Shown here: piece by piece, positions 54,961 through 63,386 of the stretch | Numbering within the stretch: the stretch's first letter is position 1 | How the letters are laid out: each line of letters starts with the position of its first letter | Origin: CAVQCX01 sp963711095 | GTDB lineage: Bacteria; Pseudomonadota; Gammaproteobacteria; Chromatiales; Chromatiaceae | Length of the DNA: 64,000 nt | NCBI GenBank assembly: GCA_963711095.1 | Contig: CAVQCX010000030.1 | Coordinates: 569,506 to 633,505, forward strand | Reading direction: 5' to 3' | Translations under genes and position numbers: made by a program | The notes under the pieces: model-generated | What the model saw: the letters and a program-made list of their open reading frames with translations, nothing else | Databases searched by the model: none | What the model was told of the DNA's origin: nothing

Positions 54961-57105
54961 ATGAGCGCCGTCCCCACCCGTCCCGACAGCGATTTTCTGG
55001 ACATGGCCGTGCGCCCCCTGCGCGAGGACATCGGGCTCTATCGGGGCCCTCATCGCCCGGACGGCTCCCCGACATGGACCCTGCATGACCCGGTCCGCAA
55101 CCTCTTCTTTCGTATCGGCTGGCTGGAATTCCAGCTGCTCTCGGCCTGGAGCGCAGGCACCGTCGGTGCCGTGATCGAGCGGGTCAACCGCTCGACGACG
55201 CTGCGCGCGACCGCCGATCGCATGGCCGAGCTGCTCCAGTTCCTCGGCACCAACCAGCTGCTGGAGGCCAGCGGGCCACGGGCCTGCGAGCAGCTGTTGG
55301 CGCGCCGCCGCGCCAGCCGGATGCGGCTCGGGCAATGGCTGCTGCACAACTACCTGTTCCTGCGCATCCCCCTGGTCAAGCCCGACCGTTTTCTCGGCGC
55401 CACCCTGCCCTACCTGCGCTTCGTCTACACCCGGGGCTTCGCGCTCTCGCTGGCAGCGGCGGCGCTGCTCGGCCTGTTCCTCGCATCCCGCCAATGGGAG
55501 AGCTTCGAGAAGACCTTCAGCTACCTGTTTTCCTTCGAAGGGGCGCTGATCTTCGGTCTGGCATTGTTCCTGTCCAAGGGCGTGCATGAGCTCGGCCACG
55601 CCTACACCGCTAAGCGCTACGGGGTGCGGGTGCCCACCATGGGCCTCGCCTTCCTGGTGCTCTGGCCGGTGCTCTATACCGACACCTCGGAGGCCTGGAA
55701 GCTACCGGATCGACGTCAACGCATCGCCATCGCCGCCGCCGGCATGACGGCGGAGCTCGGCCTGGCGGCCCTTGCCACCCTGCTGTGGAGCTTCCTGCCC
55801 GAGGGTCCCCTGCGCGGCGCCGTGTTCCTGATCGCCACCACCACCTGGGTGCTGACGCTGCTCATCAACCTCAGCCCGATGATGCGCTTCGACGGCTACT
55901 ACCTGCTGTCCGACCTGCTCGGGATCGAGAACCTGCACGAGCGCTCGTTCCGCCTGGGCAAATGGAAACTGCGCCAAGTGCTCCTGGGTCTGCAAGCCCC
56001 CTGTCCGGAGGTCCTGCCCGCGCGCCGGCAGCGCTTCCTGATCGGTTTCGCCTATGCCGTCTGGACTTATCGGCTCACCCTGTTTCTCGGCATCGCGGTT
56101 CTCGTGTACCACTTCTTCTTCAAGGCCGCAGGCGTCGTGCTGATGCTCACCGAGATCAGCTGGTTCATCGCCCTGCCGGTGTCCCGAGAGCTGCGCACCT
56201 GGTGGGGGCTTCGCGGCCGGATCCGCTGGAACCGCAATCTGGCGTTGAGCATCCTGGCCTCGGGCGGTCTTGTGCTCGCGCTGCTGCTGCCATGGGACCG
56301 GCACGTGGCGATGCCGGCGCTGCTGCTGCCCCAGAGCCAGGCCCGCGTGTATACCCCGATGGCGGGCCGCCTGGGGGAGGTCCTGGCCTCCACCGGCGAC
56401 CGGGTGCGCAAGGGCGATCCGCTGTTTCGGCTGACCTCCCCCGACGTGAAGCACCGCCTGCGCCAGGCGCGCGCTCAGATCGACGTGTTGCAGTTGCAGA
56501 TCGAGCGCGCCGGTGCCCAGCCTGAGCTACTGGACTTCCGGCCGGTGCTGGAGGAACAGCTCGGAGAGGCCCGGGCGGCGCTCAAGGCCGCCCAGGACGA
56601 CCTCGACCGCCTGGAGATCCGGGCCCCCGCGACTGGCACCCTCACCGACCTGGAAGACTGGCTCCAGCCGGGCCGATGGCTGCCCAAGGACCAGCGGCTC
56701 GCGCTGATCGTCGAACGGCAGGCGGCGCGTATCGAGGGACTCCTCAGCGAGCGCGATCTGGACCGCCTCAGGGCAGGGTCCAGCGGGCGCTTCTACCCGG
56801 AGAACACGGACTTGGCGCCCCTGGCCGTGCAGCTGGAGCGCATCGATCCGGCGGGCGTGAGCGCCCTCGACCGCCCCTATCTCGCGTCGCTCTACCCGGG
56901 TCCGGTACCGGTCCGCGAGGATGCCTCCCACCGGCTGCTGCCTGAGCAGAGCCTGTATCGCGTGTCCCTGTCCATCCTGGGCCCTTGGAGCACCCCAGAC
57001 CGGATCGAGCGCGGCAGCTTGCGGCTGGAGGCGGCACCGCGCAGCCCGCTGCGCTGGCTCTGGGAAACGACCGCCGGCGTGCTGATTCGCGAGAGCGGGT
57101 TCTGA
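54961..57105 (+). CDS. M50-type membrane metalloprotease fused to HlyD-like domain
   Basis: A 714-residue polytopic protein that begins 2 bp after the previous stop. Residues 1-130 are a cytoplasmic domain. Transmembrane helices follow, with an intact site-2-protease active site: HELGH at 209-213 and the third ligand motif NLSPMMRFDGYY (303-314). More transmembrane helices run to about 445. The periplasmic part holds a lipoyl-like segment (RVYTPMAGRLGEVLASTGDR, about 460), a coiled coil (about 490-560) and a barrel (APATGTLTDLEDWLQPGRWL). Similar M50-HlyD proteins accompany adaptor genes in other secretion clusters. Here it takes the place where an ABC exporter would be expected. Whether it cleaves the adhesin, or merely anchors the complex, is unknown. 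Confidence 0.88.
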   Translation: MSAVPTRPDSDFLDMAVRPLREDIGLYRGPHRPDGSPTWTLHDPVRNLFFRIGWLEFQLLSAWSAGTVGAVIERVNRSTTLRATADRMAELLQFLGTNQLLEASGPRACEQLLARRRASRMRLGQWLLHNYLFLRIPLVKPDRFLGATLPYLRFVYTRGFALSLAAAALLGLFLASRQWESFEKTFSYLFSFEGALIFGLALFLSKGVHELGHAYTAKRYGVRVPTMGLAFLVLWPVLYTDTSEAWKLPDRRQRIAIAAAGMTAELGLAALATLLWSFLPEGPLRGAVFLIATTTWVLTLLINLSPMMRFDGYYLLSDLLGIENLHERSFRLGKWKLRQVLLGLQAPCPEVLPARRQRFLIGFAYAVWTYRLTLFLGIAVLVYHFFFKAAGVVLMLTEISWFIALPVSRELRTWWGLRGRIRWNRNLALSILASGGLVLALLLPWDRHVAMPALLLPQSQARVYTPMAGRLGEVLASTGDRVRKGDPLFRLTSPDVKHRLRQARAQIDVLQLQIERAGAQPELLDFRPVLEEQLGEARAALKAAQDDLDRLEIRAPATGTLTDLEDWLQPGRWLPKDQRLALIVERQAARIEGLLSERDLDRLRAGSSGRFYPENTDLAPLAVQLERIDPAGVSALDRPYLASLYPGPVPVREDASHRLLPEQSLYRVSLSILGPWSTPDRIERGSLRLEAAPRSPLRWLWETTAGVLIRESGF

Positions 57106-57130
57106 GAGGCGGCCGCCACCGGGGCCAGGG

Positions 57131-57180
57131 TCGCCGAGGGGCTCGCCTCCCACAACCGAGGCCCGGCCCCTGTAGGAGGC
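57131..57180. repeat. REP-like palindrome at end of adhesin/export operon
   Basis: CTCGCCTCCCACAACCGAGG-cccgg-CCCCTGTAGGAGGC, related to 49694-49745. It lies 26 bp after the M50-HlyD stop, where transcript ends from both directions meet. Confidence 0.6.
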
Positions 57181-57331
57181 CTCAGCCCTCTGAGCGATCA
57201 AACCTGTCTGGCGCCGACGATCATCCCAGCCTGCCCGCGCGCCCTCACTCGCCTGCCGTGTTTTGCCTGTCTTCTGCCTACGGTCTACCGCCTTCGTCCC
57301 CGTCTGCCCTCTACCCGCTCCCCCCGCCCGA

Positions 57332-58399
57332 TCAGCTCATCACCGCCTGCATCAGCGCCATCTGGACATAGACGCTGCCCTTCGCCTGGGCGAAGAAACC
57401 GTTGTGCGGCGAATCGTTGATGAGCACCCCCGACTCGGGCAGCTGGCGCTGCGGACTCATCAACAACAGCTTCGGCTTGAAATAGCTCTTGAACTCCAGC
57501 ATGTCCATGCGGCTGACGCTCTGCTGCTGCTTGAGATGGCTGTAGATGACGTCGAGGCCCGGCACCACCTTGCCGTAGCCACCCATAACAGTCTCATGGG
57601 GATGGAGCTCGGAGACCGTGCTGATCCGCAGGCCCGCCTGCTGCAAAGCCTCCCGCTGGCCCTCGCTGAACGGCACGGCGACGCGGTCCAGCAGAATGAC
57701 CTCCTCCACCATCTGCGGGAACAGGGCCAATCCGGAAAGCAGGCTGCGAAGCGTCCCGGTGGTGGCGGGCATGCCGAAGATGCCGATGCGCAGGCGCTGC
57801 TCCGCGGGGGGATCCTTCCGGATCAGCACTGGGCACCACTTGAAGAGGGTATAGAGGTCGGCCAGCGCCTGGGTGGGGGCCTCATCCTCGCCGTTGCCCG
57901 CGTTGATCAGCGGGACCCCGGAGTGCTTGAGCATCTCCGGCAACAGCTCGGCGCGGGTGGTGCTGACCACGGCGAAGTCGCTGTAGTTATTGTTCAGCGC
58001 CGCGATATCCGACGGATCGCGCTTTTGATGCAGGATGTCCTGGACCGCTTGCGAGAGATCGATGAAGCTGCCGCCGAGGCCCAGCCAGGCCCGCTGGAAT
58101 GCCAGCCGGACCTCCGGGCGGCCGCCGTCGAGAAAGTTTCCCCCCAGTACCTTGCAGGCCAGGGTCGAGGTCGCCTTCCGCCCATCCGCTTCGAAGCTCG
58201 CGGCCCGGCGAAACAGCTGGGCCAGCAGCTGGGGATCGAAGCTCGTGATCGAGGCGACATGCCTGCCCCGCAGGACGCTCAGCAGCTCAGGCTTGTCGGG
58301 GATCGCCTTCATCAGGCGCCCGGCGGCACCCGCGTCGGCGACCTCGTGCTGTTGAATGACCGGCTCCGTAGGCGGTGACGGAAAGCGATTCGATGGCAT
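57332..58399 (-). CDS. Aspartate carbamoyltransferase-like protein lacking the carbamoyl-phosphate motif
   Basis: A 355-residue protein. The start at ATG 58399 has GAGGAGC upstream. The fold of the aspartate/ornithine carbamoyltransferase family is visible: VLRGRHVASITSFDPQLLAQ, LAFQRAWLGLGGSFIDL, PLINAGNGEDEAPTQALADL (normally INAGDGxxxHPTQALLDL) and the end DSPHNGFFAQAKGSVYVQMA. The STRTR motif that binds carbamoyl phosphate is replaced by a GGRPEVR-type sequence, and the family His in HPTQAL is Ala. Arg/HPLP residues are also missing. It should therefore be a non-catalytic paralog, perhaps structural or regulatory. It converges on the adhesin operon end. Confidence 0.78.
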   Translation of the reverse strand: MPSNRFPSPPTEPVIQQHEVADAGAAGRLMKAIPDKPELLSVLRGRHVASITSFDPQLLAQLFRRAASFEADGRKATSTLACKVLGGNFLDGGRPEVRLAFQRAWLGLGGSFIDLSQAVQDILHQKRDPSDIAALNNNYSDFAVVSTTRAELLPEMLKHSGVPLINAGNGEDEAPTQALADLYTLFKWCPVLIRKDPPAEQRLRIGIFGMPATTGTLRSLLSGLALFPQMVEEVILLDRVAVPFSEGQREALQQAGLRISTVSELHPHETVMGGYGKVVPGLDVIYSHLKQQQSVSRMDMLEFKSYFKPKLLLMSPQRQLPESGVLINDSPHNGFFAQAKGSVYVQMALMQAVMS

Positions 58400-58809
58400 G
58401 ATGGCTCCTCTGTCTGTCTTATTGGCTACCGAATGCCCACCTGGCCGACAAGCGGACTCGCGGACCCCGCACGAGCGCGACACGGCCGGGAAACCCCACT
58501 CCGCCCCCTGCCGGCACCCCTGGAGAGCCGCCGGGGGCGGGGCCGCCCGGCGAGGGGCATCGTCGGCCCCGTTTGACTCCGCTAAGCGTTGCCACGACCG
58601 ACCGCAAGCTCCCCAGCCACCATTCTACGGAGCCCGTTGGCATTTTTGTAGGCACGCGTCAGTCACGCGCGCCGCGTACCAACCGGTCGACACAGGCTCG
58701 TCCGGGCTCGCGGCGGGATGCCGCCGAGATATGCGGCTCGAGCACCCTGTTGCCGAGCCGCCTGCTTTCTTGTAGCATCCTGTTCCCGTTACAGAATTTC
58801 TCATCTGTC
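58400..58809. other. Divergent intergenic region upstream of tRNA-Val
   Basis: No gene is recognised. The promoter of the leftward carbamoyltransferase-like gene is expected at the left. A weak promoter-like TTGTAG (about 58772) with a TACAGA box lies just before tRNA-Val. Confidence 0.4.
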
Positions 58810-58884
58810 GGGCGATTAGCTCAGCGGGAGAGCACTGCCTTCACACGGCAGGGGTCGCTGGTTCGATCCCAGCATCGCCCACCA
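58810..58884 (+). tRNA. tRNA-Val(CAC)
   Basis: A complete cloverleaf with encoded CCA. The acceptor stem is GGGCGAT/ATCGCCC, the anticodon stem-loop CTGCCTTCACACGGCAG has anticodon CAC, and the T-arm reads GCTGGTTCGATCCCAGC. tRNA genes of this kind often serve as integration sites. The accessory defence genes begin within 400 bp, but no second copy of the tRNA 3' end occurs downstream in the window. Confidence 0.96.
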
Positions 58885-59277
58885 ATAAAATTAACAACAT
58901 ACGATAGCAAGCTCGCCAACCGGGTTTTACGTGTCAGCGCAGTGTCAGCCACCAAGGGGAAACCGCCCCGCTATGTCGGCTTGAGGGCACATGGTATCTC
59001 TGGTGGCAACCTGGGCTCGCTGAAGACCTTCGCCCCCAACGCTGGGGACAACCTTGGAACAAGGTGACAGTCCCCGGTCATTCCGTTTTGGAGTGTTCTC
59101 GAAACGCAGCCGTTAGTCCTCACAAGCTTTCCCTTAAGATCGCATCTCGCCCGCCTCCGCGACTGGCGATTCCACGCCTGGGATGGACTAATCTAGTCGG
59201 CATGAGGCCCGCCACAAGGCTGTACCCCCCTGAGCGATTGAAGCCCGGCATCGGCTTCGGATGACTCATCCCGGCCG
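58885..59277. other. Region between tRNA-Val and WYL regulator gene
   Basis: No gene is recognised. CGTGTCAGCGCAGTGTCAG at about 58930 carries a short GTGTCAG direct repeat. The WYL gene has no strong ribosome-binding site, so its start is less certain. Confidence 0.4.
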
Positions 59278-60264
59278 ATGAATCGCGCCGAGCGCATCTA
59301 CCGCCTGCATGCTCTCCTTCAGGGCAAGCCCCAGCCCCTCGCCCGGCTGCAGCAAGAGCTGGAGGCATCGCGGGCCACCGTGGTGCGCGATATCGCCTAC
59401 ATGCGCGACTTCATGGGCGCGCCGATCGACTGGGACCGCACAAGCAACGGCTACCGTTATCGACCCAACGAGCCCCGATTCGATCTGCCCGGACTCTGGC
59501 TCAACGAGAGCGAGCTGCACGCCCTGCTCGCCAGCGAGCGGCTGCTCGATCAGATCCAGCCGGGCCTGCTCGCCCCTTACGTGGGGCCCCTCCGCTCTCG
59601 CATCCGAAAGCTGTTGGCCCAAAGCGGCCACCGAGCCGCCACCGTCAGCGAGCGCATCCTGTTGCAGCCCATGGCGGTGCGGCCCAGCCACCCGGAGCGT
59701 TTCGGCGAAGTTGCCGGCGCCGTCCTGGAAGGCCGCCGACTCCTGATCCGATACCACGGACGCGAGAAGGACCGCATCACCGAGCGCACCGTCCACCCCC
59801 AGAGACTGCTGCGCTACCGGGACAACTGGTACCTCGCCGCCCATTGTGAGCAGGCCGATGCGCTGCGCATCTTCTCCCTGGACCGCATCCGCCACGCCGA
59901 GGCCCTGGTAGACCCCGCCGACGCCAGCGATCCGGACGAGCTGGACCGCTTTCTCGGCGCCAGCTTCGGGATCTTCTCGGGCAATGCAGCGGCCTGGGCC
60001 GTATTGCGATTCAGTCCCGATGCCTCCCGCTGGGTGGCCGACGAGACCTGGCACCCGGACCAGGTAGGACAGTGGGTCGCGGCACGCTACGAGCTGCAGG
60101 TCCCTTACTCAGATCCGCGCGAGCTGATGATGGACATCCTCAAGTACGGCCCCGAGGTGGAGGTGGTCGCACCGGCGGAGCTTCGCACAGCTGTGATGCA
60201 CCGGATACGACAGGCGGTGGACCTGTACAACGCCGACCCCCCGGACGAGCCGCCGATCCGGTAG
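59278..60264 (+). CDS. WYL-domain transcriptional regulator
   Basis: A 328-residue regulator. The N-terminal HTH (about residues 1-60: MNRAERIYRLHALLQGKPQP, then ELEASRATVVRDIAYMRDF) is of HTH_11/DeoR type. The WYL domain covers about residues 140-220 (GRRLLIRYHGREKDRITERT, then VHPQRLLRYRDNWYLAAHCE) with the R-x-F-x-L-DRI ending (RIFSLDRIRHAEAL). A WCX-like C-terminal extension (about 230-315) follows. WYL proteins often bind nucleic-acid ligands and control CRISPR-Cas and other defence loci. Here it is the first gene of the HIRAN-cas3-fic group. No own operator could be recognised. Confidence 0.9.
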   Translation: MNRAERIYRLHALLQGKPQPLARLQQELEASRATVVRDIAYMRDFMGAPIDWDRTSNGYRYRPNEPRFDLPGLWLNESELHALLASERLLDQIQPGLLAPYVGPLRSRIRKLLAQSGHRAATVSERILLQPMAVRPSHPERFGEVAGAVLEGRRLLIRYHGREKDRITERTVHPQRLLRYRDNWYLAAHCEQADALRIFSLDRIRHAEALVDPADASDPDELDRFLGASFGIFSGNAAAWAVLRFSPDASRWVADETWHPDQVGQWVAARYELQVPYSDPRELMMDILKYGPEVEVVAPAELRTAVMHRIRQAVDLYNADPPDEPPIR

Positions 60265-60340
60265 TGTGGGGGACAGGCTCACTCCCTGAGCCACCCCCCG
60301 TGGTAAACAAAGGGAGCCCCAATCGAAAAGGAGGTCAGCC

Positions 60341-60724
60341 ATGTTGCGTCGCACCTTTTTCAAGTTACTGCTCGGCTCGGCCCTCATCCCGACCGCGGTG
60401 AGCGGCGCACGCACGCCACGCACCCGACTCCTCCATGAGTCGCCCCTGGCCGGCTTCCAGTATTACGACGGCAGCCGGGTCTGGCCCGCCCTCGCCGTCG
60501 GCGACCCCCTGACACTGGAGCGCGAGCCCGCCAACCCATTTGATCCGCGCGCGGTGGCCGTCTATTGGCAGGCGCGCAAGCTCGGCTACCTGCCGCGGGT
60601 GGAAAACACCGCCGCCGCCCAGCTGATGGACCACGCCGAGCGGCTGCACGGCCGGATCAGCGTCCTCAGTGACCGCGGCGGCCTGTGGGAGCGGCTGCCC
60701 TCAGCCGTCTATCTGACTGCCTGA
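60341..60724 (+). CDS. HIRAN-domain protein with Tat-like signal
   Basis: A 127-residue protein with a very strong ribosome-binding site (AAAGGAGGTCAGCC before the ATG). It begins MLRRTFFKLLLGSALIPTAV, a twin-arginine-type signal. The HIRAN domain follows (about residues 32-120: SPLAGFQYYDGSRVWPAL, then GDPLTLEREPANPFDPRAVA and VYWQARKLGYLPRVENTAAA). HIRAN domains recognise DNA 3' ends or damaged DNA in helicases, so an exported single-domain form is puzzling. It may be a membrane-associated structural variant. It lies 76 bp after the WYL gene and 25 bp before cas3. Confidence 0.85.
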   Translation: MLRRTFFKLLLGSALIPTAVSGARTPRTRLLHESPLAGFQYYDGSRVWPALAVGDPLTLEREPANPFDPRAVAVYWQARKLGYLPRVENTAAAQLMDHAERLHGRISVLSDRGGLWERLPSAVYLTA

Positions 60725-60749
60725 CAGGAACACGCAGCTGCACACCACA

Positions 60750-63386
60750 ATGAAAGATGGCGACGCCTTCGGAAAGCTCCGACGAGACGACAAAACCGGT
60801 CATGTGATCGCATGGTTGCCTCTGGTCGACCACATGACCGACGTAGCCCTGTGCTTCGAGCGGCTGTGCAAGTGCCTTTCGGTGCATCGAGCCCTCGAGC
60901 GAGCGGCAGGGCGAAGCCTGGATGGACTGGACATTGCCCGACTGGCAGTGCTTGTCTTTCTGCATGACCTGGGCAAGGCCAACAGCGGCTTTCAGTCCAA
61001 GCGTTGGCGCCCTGAAGATCGCCCAGCCCATTGGCCCTTTCCCGCCGGCCATGGGCGAGAGGCCATGTATCTCCTGAGCGAGGACGCCTTCGCACCCCTT
61101 GTCGATGCCTTGCCCATCGACGAAATGCTGTCATGGGGACAAGAGGCAGTGATCCCCCTGTTGGCGGCCACCATCAGCCATCACGGACGACCGATCATCG
61201 ACGACGGGGCCGCCCTGGCGGTCGGCCTATCCAAAACGATCTGGAAGCCGGTCAAGGATGCCGACGGCAATATTCTCTACGACCCGCTGCCGATCATCCA
61301 AGACATGACGCGGTGGGCCCGGTCGCTGTTCCCCCCTGCATTCCGAGAGGCTTGCCGACCACTGCCGAGCGCACCGCCCTTCGGCCATCTCTTCGCGGGT
61401 CTGGTGCAGTTTGCCGACTGGCTCGGCTCCGATACGCGCCATTTCCCAATCCGGGTCGACGAGAACCGACGCGGATCGGCGCGCGGCTATGCAGAGCACG
61501 CCGTTCTCGCCCTTGGCCTGGACGCCCAGACCTGGCGCGAGGGCTTATCGGCCAGCCCGCCCACCTTTCAAACAGCCTTCGGGATCGACACGCCGCACCC
61601 CATTCAGTCGGCCATGGACCAGAATGACCTCGGACCACTGGTGCTCGTCGAATCGGAGACCGGTAGCGGCAAGACCGAGGCTGCCTTGTGGCGCTTCGTT
61701 CACCTGTTTCGTGCCGGGCTGGTGGACAGCCTCTACTTCGCCTTGCCCACTCGGGTCGCCGCCAAGCAGGTCTATGACCGGGTAAGGGCGACGATTGCGC
61801 GGCTATGGCCGATCATCCGCCCCTCACGCTCCGGGCGTGCCCGGCTATGCCGCCGCAGACGGGGAAGAGCCGGTGATTCTGCCCAAGTTCGAGGTGCAGT
61901 GGAACGACAACCCAGACGACGAAAAGGCCCACCGGCGCTGGGCCGCCGAGACCCCAAAACGATTCCTTGCCGCGCCGATCGCCGTCGGCACCATCGACCA
62001 GGCCCTGCTCGGCATCCTCAAGGTGCGCCATGCCCATATGCGCTATGCGCTGTTGGCGAGAAGCCTGTTGGTGGTAGACGAGGTCCATGCCTCTGACGTC
62101 TACATGACCGCGTTGCTCGAACGCCTGCTCAAGGCCCACCTGGGCAATGGCGGCCATGCCCTGCTGCTCTCCGCCACCCTCGGCAGCAGCGCCCGTACCC
62201 GCTATCTGGCCCTGGGTCGGTCAGTGGCTTCGGCGACCTTGCCAAGCTTCGACGAGGCCGGAAACACTGCCTATCCGGCCCTCTCCGATGGCAACGGCTT
62301 GCGTCCCATGGCCAGGACCGGTTACGCCAAGCACGTTCAGTGGTCGCTGCACGATTGTATGGACCATCCCGCCGTCATCGCCGCCATGGCCATCGAGGCC
62401 GCCGCGACCGGGGCAAAGGTGCTGGTGGTGCGCAACACCGTGCCTACGGCCATCGCCGTACTGAGGGAGATCGAGAGCCAACCGGGCGGCAAGGACAAGC
62501 TTTCACCGTCAACGGTGTGGCCACCTTGCACCACAGCCGCTTCAGCCGCCAGGACCGCCCCCTCCTCGATGCCGCCATCGAGACCGCGTTGGGCATACAG
62601 CGCCGGAGCGGTCCCTGCATCGTCATCGGTACCCAGACTCTGGAGCAGAGCCTCGACATCGATGCCGATCTGTTAATCACCGATCTGTGCCCGATGGACG
62701 TGCTGCTGCAACGCATCGGTCGATTGCATCGCCATCAGCGGGGTACAGGCGAGCGCCCGCCCGAGTATGCCTCACCGCAGGCCCGCATCCTGACCCCAAC
62801 CAAGCATGACCTGTCCCCCATGCTGGCCCGGGCCGCTCACGGACTGGGACGGCACCGCGACGGCGGCGGGGTCTATCCTGACCTACGCATCGTCGAGGCC
62901 ACCCGTCGACTGATCGCCCAACGTCCCCTGATCGAGATCCCTCAAGACAATCGCGCGCTGGTCGAAGGCGCGACCCATCCGGACCGACTCACCGAAGTCG
63001 AGACATCGATGGGCGTGGATTGGGCGCGGCTTGGCCAACAGTCGGTCGGCGACACAGGGGCACACCGAACCGTCGCCAATCTGCATCTACTCGAGATTGA
63101 CAAGGCGTTCGCCCAGGACGCCAACATGGCATTTCCAACGGACCACAAAATCGCGACCCGTTTGGGCGCAGAGGACAGGCTGGCCGTTTTCGAGCCGCCG
63201 CTGGCGGGCCCCTTTGGCGAGCCCCTGACCCAACTACCCGTCCGCCATCACCTATTGCCGAGAGGCCTGGACCCGGATGCACCTCCGCACGTTACTGCCT
63301 CAAACGAGGGCACAACCGAATTTGCCCTCGGTGCCGCCCGATTCAGGTACAGCCGTCTCGGACTGGAGCGCATCGCCGATGACTGA
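60750..63386 (+). CDS. cas3: Cas3 HD nuclease-helicase (type I CRISPR), two frame breaks
   Basis: The N-terminal HD nuclease has VFLHDLGKANSGFQSKRW (His72-Asp73) and SHHGRP. The superfamily 2 helicase follows with Walker A VESETGSGKTEAALW (about residue 304), VVDEVHASDVYM, SATLGSSAR and motif VI QRIGRLHRH. The frame shifts near 61820 (LWPIIRP to APGVPGYAAADGEE) and returns near 62502 (GGKDKL to FTVNGVATLHHSRF). The two breaks compensate, and the last part keeps the original frame to 63386. Repaired length is about 878 residues, normal for Cas3. Cas3 unwinds and degrades DNA marked by Cascade. No cascade genes or CRISPR array are in the window, so the subtype is left open. Confidence 0.85.
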
